A stretch of 64,000 nucleotides of DNA from Halichondria panicea (Eukaryota; Porifera; Demospongiae; Suberitida; Halichondriidae), in contig NC_087393.1 of NCBI RefSeq assembly GCF_963675165.1, forward strand, positions 1,451,002-1,515,001, given 5' to 3'. Below the pieces are notes generated by a model, which was given only the letters and a program-made list of their open reading frames with translations, did no database searches and had not been told where the DNA came from. Made by a program: the position numbers and the translations under genes. Position 1 is the stretch's first letter; the number at the start of each line of letters is the position of its first letter. Positions 34,026 through 48,166 of this stretch are shown here, one piece after another.

Positions 34026-34473
34026 CTTTCAACACTTGAGTCTCGTTTGTGTGCCTGTTCAAATGGCACTACCACTTTCAAATGTATGACCTTTGTAGGA
34101 TCAGGAAATAGGTTAAGGTCGTCTTATAGAAGCTCCAAATTTCATCATCCCCGCTATTAAAATTCCTTTTGCTGAGAGGACCCCACCTAATAATATTTAT
34201 AGCAGCAAGTTTTATGATAGCATGCATGCAGCTGACTGTACTGTTCTATAAAAGTCTAGTCATAGAAAAAGTGGTCTCTAAGCTATAGTGTTCTAAGGTA
34301 AGTAGATCAACTTAGGCTGCCTAAATCAATGTTGTGTTATAATTATGCTAGGTAGATCTATCTAGATTGCATGCTAGTAGATCTGGTCGATCTAGCTCCA
34401 AGTGACATAACATACATGTAGCTATCTAGGACATATACTAATGGTGGTCTGTATCATATGCAGGTTGCACACC
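34026..34473. promoter_or_regulatory. Shared upstream region of ACO2 and phospholipase C
   Basis: 448 bp between divergent start codons. Several GATCTA-type short repeats occur (34303-34396). No defined promoter element is recognised. Confidence 0.35.
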
Positions 34474-37400
34474 ATGGCTGCCAGTGTGATCTCTTCCGAT
34501 GCTGTAGAGATCAATGTTATTATGGACGATGACAATGAGCCCTCAACTAGACACCCTGGGATCCAGTCCTCCGACAAACACACACCAGATAAACCACAGA
34601 GGCTACCGTTCCTGAGCCAAGTCAGGTCCACCACGCCTCGTTTAGGTACGTGCATGCATTCTCTCTGTCGTGGGGTGATTTTGTAAAATTTTGTAGTTTA
34701 ATAGCTGCCTTTCTATGTGGGATGTGGGATTGGCACCTCATCGTAGTAGCTATAGCTAATAGTGCATGCCTCTGACATCATAGTGTGTGCAATGAAGTAT
34801 GCTTCTTGTCACTGATTTGCACCTTCCGTTATCACCTATCCAATTTTCACTACTGTAATTAGTTAACTACTTTCGAAGCTCACCCTGACCCCACCGAACA
34901 CACCCACCCACACACCCACCCACGCACACAGACACCCCTGACGGTACTCGTGGCACAAGAGGTCTCCCCTATATCAGAGAGCTCATCTCCAGTAGAGTTC
35001 ATCGCAGACCCTCTGCTCAGAGACAACCTTCAACAGAGCTAGCGGTCACTACCCCAACCACTAGTCGCTTGGAACTAGAGTGTATAAAAAGTGGCAAACT
35101 TTTGAAGACGTCCAAAGTAAGGAGTGATGGCGACGACGCTAGCCCTGCCAAGACAAGGAGATTCTGGAATAGACCAGAGTCGAAGTTCTTCAGGCTTACA
35201 GAGGATGCTTTGGAGTACTATCAAACATTCAATCAGGTGAGCTAGCCTAATGCCTAAGGCTCTTGGTTTGGAGCTTTGTCAGCATTAATACCATTAAGCA
35301 TGAATGTTTACTACATGTATGTGTGATACCTCGACTATAATTATGCTTATTATTATTGAGTGAACTATAAACACTGTACTGTACGTCATAATGCTTAGCT
35401 GTCAATTGTATTGTTAGTCTATCGTCTACATACAGTGAAGCTGTGTATTATTGTTTTAAGGCCTATTGGCGATAGATGCTCCCTTTAGCACTGTGTGTTT
35501 AGCAAACTAATTTCAACATGGCCAAAACAAAACAATTTGTTTTTCAAAACTGATCTGGTCCAAGGTTTAACTAGATATTTATTGTTAGCATAATGCATAT
35601 TCGGTTATGACTATGCAGAAGTTGAGTTTATATAACATTAATAATCACCTCTAGTCCATAATAAAGAGAAAGAGTATCGACAAGTACTTTGATTATGCTC
35701 ATGCTATACACAAGGCCAAACAAAGCGACTGGCCTCTTGTTTGGGTATTTATTTGACCACACAAGGTACACAGAAGCCACTAACACAGAAGCCACTAGGC
35801 AGGAAGGAAATACTCCCCATGCGTGACAACTGCATGGCAACTATTCTCAACACACAATCACTACACGTAGTTTCATAGCGCCATAGCTTTATAGCTTTAT
35901 AGCGTATTTGTTTCTTGTTGTCCTTGTGGAGATACAGTTACCATGCGTGCATGTGTGTTCTAAAATTGTAGCCTCAGGCCCAAGGGTAATATTAAACCAT
36001 TCAGTGTCTATTATATTCCGATGTCATGTAGTACGCGGAAGCCATTAGCAGAGTGTTTTGTATAACCCACAAATTAACATTTCCTGTTCGTCAACTTTCA
36101 CTATTAATTGTGTTGTTGGTTTGCCCTGGCTATAATACCCATTAAATCATTTGTCATGGTCATGGTATAGCTTAGCTGTATGCTTGAGTGTCTAGCCTAG
36201 ATCATTCCCCTCTGGAATTATACCCTATCCTGAAAAACACACTGTCATTGCTACTAGGGAGGCCTACATTGTGCAGGGGAATTTAGACCTTGCTCCCCGA
36301 GAATATAATTTTAATTAAGCCCTGGACTTTGTGCACTCTGACTCATTACGCGCTCTATGCAGACATCTGTCTAATTAGGTCATTGTTTTAGGGTAAGATC
36401 TTTACATTCATGTTTCCTCTGATCACATTCATTTTGTGGACTGCAGTACATATGTAATACTTTGCAAGTTGATCTATTCAACAGTGCCTGTATTATTATG
36501 CCTCGGTGCGCATGCGCAAGCGAGGTATACGGTAAGTGTGTTTGTGTGTGTGTGTGTCTGTCTGTCTGTGTAGACTGCTACAGCTGCACAAGGATCAATA
36601 AAGTGTAAGTAAGAGTTTCTATAGGCTTCTAGTCATGTTTTCTTGGATTTTAATTCGTGGATTTGCAAAATAATGCTTTGTTCTCGAGTTATGCCTAGTT
36701 TGCGTACTTGGAATGCCATTGCAGCCTTTTCAGAAGAGCACGTAGCCAAACTTGTTTACCGAGTGTTGCTACTCTACTTAGTAGTTAGCTCTGCACTAGA
36801 ACGCTAGCTATTGGTAGCTGCAAGAGTGAGAAGAGAGTTGCAAGGATCTGCTGACTTGCTGCCTTTAATTTTAGACTTGAACTTTTGGCATCGATCGCTT
36901 TTAACAACAATCATCGTCGATCATTTCCCACTCTTTGAGTTTCCCTGGATTTTGCATGCAGTAAAATTAATTATAATCAATGTGTGCATAAAAGCTAGCT
37001 ATAGCTTTATGTTATGTAGCTTTGGGACTTACACCGAGGCATCAGCACCTGCGGTGCTTTCATTGCACAAGCTTGAGTTTGCATGTCATAAATATGAGCA
37101 TATATCAAATTTACTACAATATTCTATTCCTTTTGTAGGTCAAAGTTCGTCGCAACTACCCGCTGACGAGTATAGAGGATATTGTGTACAACGACAATGA
37201 GCCGACCAAATTCCACCTCCTCTTCCAGAAGTACGAGATGGTGTTGGAGGCAGACAGCGAGGGAGAGGCCAAGAACTGGGCCGACTGCATCAGAAATGGT
37301 GAGTGTGTGTGGCCAGGGGTGTGGCTTGTATGAGTGGTAGTGATCATAACTGCAACTTCTGCTCAAAATGCATGCAGTTAAATGGTTATTGTGACCGTCT

Positions 37401-40400
37401 ATTGCATCCATTTGGCAGCTTTCTAGCAAGTTCTCAATATTGGAGGGTGATTGAATCATAATTATATATTATCGTCCATCACGGAAACCAAGCGTAATTT
37501 AGAGAATATCTGTCAAGTAACGGTACAACTTCCCTGTGTTAAGTCAAAATCTTTCCTGTAGTTGTTGGTTGTCTGCTTGCTTTGGAATACAACACTCGCA
37601 AAAAGTAAACATATGACACTCTTATTCAAGTAATATGTACTATGCACACACTCAGCTTGGTCAAAATGGAACACAGAACCAGAGTTCACGTTCACCGATA
37701 TAGAAGTCTCCTCCATTCCTTCCAGTCCCCAGCCCACCTCCCCCTCAGTAGAACTGCTCCCCCCTATGCCATCCTCACCTGGGTCTCTGTTGGAGGTTCT
37801 TGCAACAGACGACGAAACAACCATTGGAGAAGATCTACCAGGTAATGGCTGCTTCGAATGCAGTAATTCATATTCTATGTGTGTACGTTGATTCAAGATA
37901 CATACATGTAGCTACTGTAATATTTTTGCCTTTTTCTTTGTTCGTGACCCGAAATTTGTGTGACCTAACATCACATGTATATGCCTAATCCATCACAGAA
38001 CGTTTACGTACAGCCAAGTCAGCATCTAGTCGTTCAGTCGGATTCAAGCGTCCCCGGGCCCATTCGGACACGCCCTTTCTCCGCCGGGAGAGCACAGAGT
38101 GTGATGTGTTGACATTTCGTAGTAGCAAACGGAATAACGCCTTCAGGCTGGCTGTGAGTGAATTAGGGGGAGAAGAGATGCTCATGTAACTTATCGAGCT
38201 TGTCATGTCGCTTAGCTTGTTATACAATTGGCTGGCATATACACTGTACATGTAAGGATGATGCCTAACTTTACATAGTGTACAATAGCTATACGTAAAT
38301 TGTCATGGCTTAATTGTTACAAATGGTATGTCCACTGCATATTGACATGTCCTTGCCCCCCCTCTTCCCAGCATTTGACCCCTCGACTGGATTTGCCCCA
38401 GGCAGAACCAAGCTTCCCTGTCAAGTCCACTAGGCATCTGCTCTTTAAGGCGCACACCGTCGTGTCAGATCGTGAGTGTTGATTACCATGTTTACTTCTT
38501 GTAACCATGGTAATCGCTCGCTGTACAATAGACAATAGACTGTTATTGTTCTGTAAAATGAATAAGAGCCTCTTAATAAAATGTTACATGTACATGTGAA
38601 AGCAAACATGCATATACATGCACGTACACACTTTGATATTTATTGTATGTCTGCCGCATGCAGCTGAGAGCAAGGTGGCTGTTAATCGTCTCCACCACAA
38701 CTTTGCCATGGTGAAGTACCCTCGCTCAACACTGGGCCTGCCTCACGAGAGAGTGTTCAAGATCGATAACGATAATCTGGTGAGTGTAGGCACATACAAT
38801 TATTATACAGTAACCTGAGTAACCTGTTGGTGTACGTGTACCAATGTGTACATGTATATACACCTGCACTATAATGGTGGCCGGGGATCGAGTACGTTGC
38901 TTAATTGCTGTCTGTTTAAATACATCTCTGCAGCAAATTCTCTGGAGGAGAAACGATGCTTCGGCATTCCGTCAAAAAAGCTCTTGTACGTTGAACGTTA
39001 ACTGTAGTGTGATCAATAATTATTTGTTTTTTAAAGTAATACAAAATTATACTGTACACAAAATTCTAACACAGTGAAGTTACACAAGGTGGTGGAGGTG
39101 AGGGAGGGGCAGCTGACCGACTCGTTCAACAAGTTCCCGTATGATGAGGTCGAGAAGCAGTCATTGTCTCTCATCTTTGAGCAAGAGAGTAAGTTCAGTT
39201 TCTCTTACGTAATGTAATTCTTACGAGACTATGCATCAAGGCAATTATTGTGCTTGAGAGAATACGTAATTATGTCTTTGATCACATGCAGCAAAGAAGT
39301 ATGTACGTCTAACATCTATTGACCTTATCTGCGATCACCCTGACAACTATGACCAATGGATTGAAGGGGTGAGTATTAAAGTTGTGTATTGGTAGTCCTA
39401 AGTGTTCAGATTGAGTAAATTACGTTGGCTTTCAAGGAAGTCCCATGTGGTCTAGTGGTTAGGATCCGACGCTCTCACCGTCGTGGCCGGGGTTCGATTC
39501 CCCGCATGGGAGACCTAACTTTTTTTATTTCAACTCTGTTTGGCACAGTTTATTTTTTTGCACTTCCTTAGCAGACCTTTTGACCTTTATTCATAGAATA
39601 CCATACACGCTCATACTGGATTTATCTGTGTTTCTATAATATTATTATCTTCCAGTTGAGGTCCCTTGTGTCGGGCACCAAGTGCAGCATCTATCCTCAT
39701 CGTTATGAGACGACAGACCCACTTGTGCTGTATCCTTCCTGCACATAAGTGTGCCATTGTAATGCAAAATACGTGTAATATACGTACTGAAGCTAGTTTA
39801 TGTGGTACATGACTAATTAAGACTCTGTCAATGAGCGTAACAGTTGTACAATACCTTAACGTTTGAAAGTTGGTTGAAGCAAATCTGGACCTGTAAGAGT
39901 GATCATCACGAGATCAAGATGTCAGATGCAGTCAAACTTGTCCAGAAATTTCAGCCCCAAACCTCCTTCGAAGATGCCAAGGCCCTGATCAAGGTGAGAA
40001 CTAATGTACATAGCCACTGGCTACCCCAACAACTGGCATTTTCTAGATTGAGTGTGTATGTAACCTGCAAATAATGATTGTACCGACCTATATTTATTGT
40101 TCTGTTACTGTACGTAGCAGATCTTTAATAATAACATTTAACCTACAGTGTATATGTTACCATAGCTATGTTAAATAGTGTTATTCCACATATCTCACCC
40201 CTCCATATCCCCCCCCCCCCCGTGTGCACCTGCAGATCTCTCACTCTCATCAGTTCCGACACACAATCGGTCAGGCTGACCTTCGCTGGGACGGCTTCAC
40301 TCTACTCTATAACCTCATCTGTACCCAGGGAGCTCCTTCCTTCAGGGTAGGTACCCACGACCACCATGTGTACTGTTACAGTAACAATGTCATGCACATG

Positions 40401-41311
40401 TCAATTACGCAAGCCCTGCCTGAAACAGCCCCTGGGCCAATGATAAACACTCGTGAGATCATTCCATGTATACAGGAGTCTGTAATTATATTATGTAGCC
40501 CTCAAAATTGATGTTGGTTTTGTTCTTGTGTCAGAGCTACTGCCTAGCAGTTTTGTCTTCATGTGCTTGTACATTTCATATATACTATTATGTGCAGTTG
40601 AATGAGCTCTTCAAAAAGTACGCAGTCAAGTACCCTGCCTTGGGGCTGACAGTAGAGGAACTGAAGAAGTTTCTCATGGAGGAGTGTTTTGTGAGTACTG
40701 TTCTGTAATTCCCTTGGTGGATGGATGGATATGGATCAATGTGTACCTTTTGAGTATAATTTGTAGTATGTGGGCATACAACGACACTTGGGGTGTCTAG
40801 CACAGTTGTATATAGGTCATGCTCTATATGCCTCAAAGTGTTCGTAGTACATATATAATATTATACATTTCGACTTGTGTCAGCTAGCAGGCCACCTCTT
40901 TATTAAGGTCACTGTTAATTTTCCCAAAGTGATCGATTGCTTCTAATGACCTGCTATGTGCACATGTTTCACTGCAGTGGGATAATGCTCAGGCGTCCGA
41001 CAACAGCTTACAGTCCCTTATCAATCATCATGACTACCATCATCGTGCCTACAAGAAGTACGTGGCCAAGAACAGACCACTCCAGTACCAAATCGCCACC
41101 AAGCTCCTCTCCTATGCCGGCTTTCTCAGGTAGGTGACATAATTTTTGTGCTTAATTACAATAATGGCTTATTATTCAGTTTCCTGAGGAGTAAAGATAA
41201 CGCTGCAATTGACTTGGATCACGAGACATTGTATCAGGTGATTAACGTACACCTCTATCTGTATATACACATGTACACTAGCTGTAATTATCGACTCGAT
41301 ACCTAGGTCCC

Positions 41312-41404
<93 letters not shown>

Positions 41405-41424
41405 CACACACACACACAACACAC

Positions 41425-41479
<55 letters not shown>

Positions 41480-41585
41480 CACACACACACACACAACACA
41501 CAACACACACACACACACACACACACATACACACACACACACACGCGTGCGCACACGCACACAACACACACACACACACGCACAC

Positions 41586-41650
<65 letters not shown>

Positions 41651-44600
41651 CACACATACTCACCTCCAGCTTCAATATAACTCTGTGCTAATGATTTTCC
41701 AGATTCTTGAGCCTCACTCCTTCCCTCTACACAGGCCCACCCTTCCACACATCACTAACCTAACCCCTCCCACACACACACTCCCCACAGGACATGAATC
41801 AGCCGCTCTCACACTACTTCATAAACTCCTCCCACAATACGTACCTGGAGGCAGACCAGCTCAAGGGCAAGTCCTCATTGGACGCTTACATACGAGCACT
41901 GCTGCAGGGGTGTCGCTGTATTGAGATTGACTGCTGGGATGACAGTGAGTGTAGCAGTCATAAAGCTAAAGTTTCTGAGAGCCTGGGTCTAAAATAGCCA
42001 ATCGATCTTAATTGCTAGATTTCATGTCTTGATAGTTTCTTTTATTCTTACGGTGTCGTATCAAAGATCGCTAAGTATTACTGTGGAGCTTCTGAAGTAC
42101 ATGTATAGAACAATTTGGTAGCAGACTTTGTCGTTTTTTGACAAATGACCCTGAATCCACTGGTACTACATTGTGACTATTTTCCATGCATCTTTATCCC
42201 AGCATTTAATGTGACTGGACTGGACAGAAAAGAGCCAGTCATCTACCATGGCTACACTCTGACCTCAAAGCTACCGTTCAGAGAGGTCATCCACACCATT
42301 AAGGTAAGGACTGACAATACAGCTACTAACACTGTGTACATGTAGCTAGACAAGTCTACATCTGGGCCAGCAGGACGTGGATATTTTCGTGTATTAACAT
42401 TTATTATGTACTGGACACGTGTATATATTCTGTATATCCACACACACACACACACAGGACTATGCCTTTCGGACATCCCTCTACCCAGTGATCATCTCCA
42501 TTGAGAACCACTGCTCGGAAGATCAACAGTCAAAGATGGCCAAGATATTTCGTGCAATCATGGGAGACTTGCTCCCCTCCGAGAACCTGGTGGAGAGTGA
42601 GGCACGGGAGAGACTACCCTCCCCACAAGACCTGCAGGGGAAGATACTTCTCAAGGGGTCCTTCAAGGCTGGAGAGGTGAGTGCACTTAAGGAACCGACA
42701 ATGTTATAGCCGGAAAAGCTTATTTGCAATGCATGGTCCATCAGTATGAGGATTATAGTAATTGTGGACTTTTCTGATTTATACAGCTCAAGTATGGCAC
42801 TGCTCCCAGAACGCCCAAAATGGTAAGTCTCGTACAAAGCATGTCATATGTATCTCACACACATTCACCCACGCCTTTGATCCCACCCCACAGAGCAAGG
42901 AAACGTCTCAAGCCTCCCTCTCTTCGTTACAGGCCAATGCTGTGGCCAACCCTGCTAGACTAACATCCATGCAGAGCTCCACTTCAGTGCTGTCTACTAA
43001 CTCCATTGAGGTGAGCACACAACCTGTACAGTTCTTATCTATTGACTTGTGTTCCAAATTTATATGTCTATTATTATTGCACTAGCTGCTCAAAACGTGA
43101 CTATTTATGACAAATTGCAAATGTTCTAACTTGCCCACCACCATATGCACACATGCAGAATGAACTGCCCGAGTCTCCGGGCTCACCCGACATGAACCAT
43201 GTCAAGGCCCCGCCCACCTCTGAAGAGGTTGACGCGGGACGCAGCAGAGGGCACAGTTTTGGCAGGGGAAGGGAGAGCCGGAGATCAGTGAGTGTGGTTT
43301 TGGAGCAGTGTACAGTACTTGCATATTAGACTGTAGTCATTTCATACATTATATCGTATAATGTGCTATTAGTGACTGGAGAGTGTACATGCAGCAACTA
43401 ATCCCGTATCACATCCGTTCCAGTAATTGCACGTCGTCATTGACAGTGTGCAATTACATTTTTTTGTACCTGTCAAGTAATTGCATGCTGTCAATGACAA
43501 CGTATTGTTTTCGAATAACGGCCGCGGCTATAAAACTGCGGAAAACTTCATCATACATGACCATACTAATCCTTGAGTCACCTATTTATAATTATGTGTA
43601 TACATGTGCTGCTCATTGACAAGTGTCTCTGGCTGTAGTTAGTGTAATTCCCAATGCCATATACTATACATTTGTCAAATAGAAAACCTCCAAATCACAC
43701 AAACACACATACCACACACCCTCACACCACACAGCTCCGAGAGGTGAAACACCTTGTAGTAGAGAATGAAATGGGACAAGACGACCAGGAGCTCTTGTAT
43801 GAAGAGACGAGTAAGGGCTTGAAGAAGCTGATCGTTTATTGTCGCTCCATCTCTATCAAGCCTTGGAGCTGGAGGAAACAGAAGGCAACTTCCGTCTCTG
43901 AGATGTTCTCATTTGGAGAGCCCTTGGCAATCAAGCTCTGTGACAAGTCACAGCGAGGTGAGTGGCACCAGTAGACACAGAATTTTATCAAAGTAGGTTT
44001 GATGTGCAATGAAAATAAGCAAGTGTAGCCATGTGCAGTACTGCATCTCACATGTTCAGTATTTAACTCGAAAAAAACTTACTAGTGTATTTTCGTACTG
44101 TGTTAGAAGGAATTCCCCACCCCAACACACACCATCAGACATGTTGAAATGCACCGAGCGTCAGCTGGTGCGTACATACCCCAAGGGGAGCAGGTTCGAC
44201 TCTAGTAACTACGACCCCGTCATGATGTGGAACTGTGGTATTCAATTGGTCGCTCTCAATTTCCAGAAACCTGACCTTTGCATGCATCTCAACCAAGGTG
44301 GGCATGCATCCACGGTCTCGTTGTGTGATGTACATACAGTGTATAATACCAAGGGCGTATACAGAGAAGAGGGCATGCAACTCGCCCTATTCTCAGAATC
44401 ATCCGACTTCGTATTGAGCTATTTTTAGAACTGCCCACAAAAACGCCCACGCGTAACCTTTGACCGCACAAGGTAAATCAAAGTTTTTTTTATATCTGTA
44501 TAAGCTAGCTCGATTGCAGCATAGTAAAACTAGTTCTCAGCAGTATGGCTCGTACTAGCAGTGTCAAAGGCAAAGGCAAACCATCCAACAGTTGCAACTC

Positions 44601-47600
44601 CAAGAAGATGAAACCTAGGTACAATAAACCTGTCTTCCTGAGTCTGGTACTTCTTAACAATGCGCCCAGCACTTAACTTCCCGCTCGAAGGGGTTGTCTT
44701 GGACTAGGACTGGACTAGGACTGGTCATGACACTTCTCTAAAATAATACTGCACTGTTAGCTAGCTAGCTAGCTAGCAAAGGCAGCTCTGATGTACACGC
44801 CCATAATTATAACTCCGTAAACAACACCGCCCACTTGTTCACGTCCGTATACTGGATTCTATTTTAGCATATCCGGTCTCTGATACGAAGTCGGATGAGT
44901 ACGTAGGGTACATAGTGAGTTGCATGCCCTCTTCTCTGTATACGCCCTTGATAATACGTACTACATGTATGTCAAAGAGTCATCCTAATGTGATACCGGT
45001 AGTGCTAGAGTATACGTAAATTCTATTTTTCACTAGCTACTCTATAACCCTAACCCTATGACATATTAGTTGTATGGCGCTGAGGCTGAGTGGGTATAGG
45101 TCTATGTGCAGATGCCAATCGAGATACACACGTGGCTGAGTTGTTATACTGTTTAGGGTTCCGAATGCTTCGATTGTGTTTGCATAGGTCGCAAACTCAG
45201 AAAGCATGCATACAATTTTGCATTTTTGCATGCAAGTCGCAGTAGGAACTTTAGAAATGTAACCATACAGGCTTGTACAGTATGTGTCATTCGCAATTGA
45301 TTATAACTGTACACTGGCACTCGAAAGCCTGTGCAGTATACGGTAATTTTAAACTGATCGATGCATCAGATTAATGTTTTCAACTGTATACCCAGAGTAC
45401 ATGCATACATTACTGTAGTACACATTACGTCTGTTTTTAACTCCACCCTAAAGGCTTTTTCCGTCGCAATGGTGCATGTGGGTATGTACTCAAGCCGGCA
45501 TTGATGAGGAAGGAAGACCCGGGAGGAGCAACGGGAGGCTCCGCCCCCTATTCTCCGTACATGGAGGTGCCACACCCAGACGTACCATATATACAGCTCG
45601 AGATTGAGGTGAGAATGTGATATTGATGTAATTATACAAAGGCCTTGCTAGGCATATTGTACGAGTATTATATCGTGTTGTCATACATGTAAGTTAAAAA
45701 GCGAGATAGAAGTCATACAGTCTCATTGACACGGTCACGTACAAAATGTAGCCTCAGGGTTGTCATCATCACAATTATTATAGAATACCATGATAATAAT
45801 TATGCAGTAGTAATTATACATGTGTATATATACAAGATAGCTCGCCCTCAGGCTTGTGCCCCTTACAACACTAGGTCTCATGCTATTACTTGTTAAACTT
45901 TTAGACGATTACAGCATACACGATTTTCTAATTGTATAAGCAAAAGTATCGATTACCCAATTAAAGCTCTCACACTAAAACTTCCATTCTGTGTAGCTAC
46001 TATAGCTGTACTGCTTGTTTGTGCTTGTAAGGATTAACAGACTGTCTCCTTCCAATCCCCCCCCCCCTCTGTAGCTGCTCTGTGGCCAGAACCTGTGCCC
46101 ATGGAACAAGAAGTGTGCCCAGTTCACTGTGGAAATCCACACTTATGGCATACAGCACGACCTTGCCAAGATGACACCTGCCCCTGTGAGTGTGTGTGTG
46201 GGCTATTGTTATAGTATAATCCATGATTAGACACTAATCCCTTTCAACCTGATTTTTGTTGATTCTTAGTCAACGTCTATGCACTGGAATACCAACAGGT
46301 GGCCTAAAGCCTCCCCTCCCCCCATGACATATAAATTCTAATTTTAGTGGTTGGATGCATGTGTGATATATAATTGGCAACGCACTATATTTATGTATTG
46401 CTCTTTGTGACCTACTGCAGCACACTGAGACTCTGTGGCCGCAATGGGAGGAGGGACAGTACACACTGAGCAAGAACATTATAATGCCAGAACTGGTAAG
46501 TTAATTAAGAGTTTGATGATACAAATTAACCCACCTGCATGACCCTCATACTCACTTCATCCATTCTTCCTTGAGGTCAGTCAGAGCTCTGCTAGTGACT
46601 GCTGCCTCAGATAATACATAATACCTCTTAATGACCAACAATACAGACTAGATCTGTCCTTTATTGAAGTGTACATGTACGTATGTCGTGCAAGATATTA
46701 TAGTCTTATTCCTTTTTCGTCATGCATGCAATATAATTATTGTAGTGAAGAGGGTTGTTATTGAATATATAGCTTTTTTGCTTCGTTCTTCCTGCAGTGC
46801 CTGGTCTACTTTAGAGTTGAGGGGGACAAGAAACTGTTGGGCCAGAACTGCATCTGCCTGGTCAGCCTGCAACCTGGTGAGTTAGCACGAACAGTTTGAG
46901 TTATAGAATTCCAAAGACGCTACGTTGAAATTTCTGGAATATTACTTCCCTCAGGGAATTTGGATTATGTTCATATTTTTACTTCCTACTGGCAGCATGT
47001 CTTTCAACTTGTCACTGCATGCCAGTATTTAATCCGCTATAAAATTGTGTCATCTATACACGCTTCCATTTACAATTCCTACTAATTACTGCTGTACAGT
47101 GTTGTATCTAGTACCAGATACACTAGCTGTAATTATACCTTTCTGTCACAACTACATACTTTCTCCTCCTCCCTACACACACAGGTGTTAAATTTATACC
47201 AATGCGTACGTCCGGAGGAGAGCTAATTCCAGAGGCTGGACTGTTTGTTAAAATCAAGAAGACAGAGCAGAGCTCCCAGTTCAGCACCTCAACCATGGGA
47301 AAGGACGTTGGCCTGGAAACAATCTCTGAGGATGTAGAAGCGTCGCTAAACCCCATCCGTTTCAAGAAGTACCTCCCACGTCAAGAGGATGCACAGTACG
47401 AGGCAGACCCTGAGGACTCATTTTTGAGGCGAACAATGAGCAGCCCTCCCTCAATTACTGGCCCGGGGTGTAGCAAGACAAGGAAAAGGTCTTCAGAATT
47501 TGAGGTAATAAATTTAACACACTAACTGCATATGACCGACCGTAGAATAATTGACCAATGACAAAATCTGTTTGCATTTTGCTAAAATTAATGCTGTATA

Positions 47601-47856
47601 CTTAATAATTATAATTATCTTTTTACTTCTATGTTAATTCTTAATTCAGATTGAAGTGGAGTTGAGTCCTGACCCCTCTGAGAAGAGATCTGCATCACCA
47701 GTGAGCCTGGATGCCAACCGTGTGAGGTCTGTCACAGTACAACCCTCGTACACCACCCCTCAAAGCACTGAGGAGGAAGAGGCAGAGTTGAGTGACTCGG
47801 ATCACCTCATGGAGTTCACACTCACTGTACAGGGATCGTTCGATGAAGGACTATAA
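34474..47856 (+). CDS. Phosphoinositide-specific phospholipase C with two PH domains
   Basis: Hydrolyses PIP2 to IP3 and diacylglycerol at the plasma membrane. About thirty exons were traced from 34474-34645 to 47650-47856. Order: disordered N-terminus ([14 protein letters not shown]); a first PH-like domain ([12 protein letters not shown] ... [11 protein letters not shown], exons 34932-37298); a Ser/Pro linker; a PLC-type PH domain (exons 38664-39729, [18 protein letters not shown]); EF hands (exons 39870-41237); X domain (41791-42676) with catalytic histidines in INSSHNTYL and [11 protein letters not shown]; a Ser-rich X-Y linker (42787-43287); Y domain (43735-45608, [19 protein letters not shown]); C2 domain (46075-47504); and a Ser/Glu-rich tail. 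No SH2, RasGEF or long C-terminal coiled coil is seen, so it is delta- or eta-like, with an added PH domain. Phases agree everywhere except entry into exon 24 (about 44107-44297), discussed as a finding. Confidence 0.9.
36499..37060. repeat. Possible transposable element in the PLC intron
   Basis: TGCCTCGGTGCGCATGCGCA at the left and CACCGAGGCATCAGCACC at the right contain an inverted repeat (GCCTCGGTG / CACCGAGGC). A GT-rich block (about 36534-36572) follows the left end. The interior is non-coding. Confidence 0.45.
39441..39512 (+). tRNA. tRNA-Glu(CTC)
   Basis: A 72-nt cloverleaf. The acceptor stem TCCCATG pairs with CATGGGA, the anticodon loop is CTCTCAC (anticodon CTC), the T arm is GGGGTTCGATTCCCC, and a seven-T terminator lies at 39521-39527. 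It sits on the sense strand in the PLC intron 39369-39655. Confidence 0.95.
41312..41649. repeat. Long interrupted (CA)n microsatellite
   Basis: About 340 bp of CA repeat with scattered AACA, TA and CG interruptions, in a PLC intron. It opens long artificial Cys/Val frames on the minus strand that are not genes. Confidence 0.97.
44330..44965. mobile_element. Fold-back element in the PLC intron
   Basis: The left arm (about 44330-44415) contains AAGGGCGTATACAGAGAAGA, GGGCATGCAACTC and TCATCCGACTTCGTAT in order. The right arm (about 44880-44960) contains their complements in reverse order. Arms are ~85 nt and imperfect. The interior has no ORF of interest. Confidence 0.6.
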
Positions 47857-48166
47857 CATTTTAGTAATCATTAGTACATTGACATGGACATGTAAATTTT
47901 TTACATCATTGAAGTCAGTGTTGTTTTTTTATACGACTGTAACTGTTTTGGACCTTTGTAATACATGATTGTGAGGATAATTATAATAATTATGATGACT
48001 GCATGGTGTACGTGAATTAACGAAAAAAAAACAAGTCTATACATACATGCATCACTCAAAATTAAGTTTTGCTCCTAATTATAATTATTTTACTAGTTTA
48101 TATCCAATAGATTGTGCAAAGGTGCTCCTTACAAAGACATATCATTATTATATCATAATTATGCTG

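Noticed and set aside
33874-34062. Upstream ATG at 34062 for aconitase (MNRHTNETQ)
   Set aside because: It is in another frame from the presequence exon. The ATG at 34025 gives MMWKVLSK joined in phase to NFSGGKALL, a proper mitochondrial presequence, and an exact 784-codon total.
36811-37200. 129-codon plus-strand frame in a PLC intron
   Set aside because: It runs through an intronic repeat and into the PH-domain exon in the wrong frame.
41172-41748. Long Cys/Val-repeat open frames on the minus strand
   Set aside because: They are translations of a CA/GT microsatellite in a PLC intron, with no start context or splice structure.
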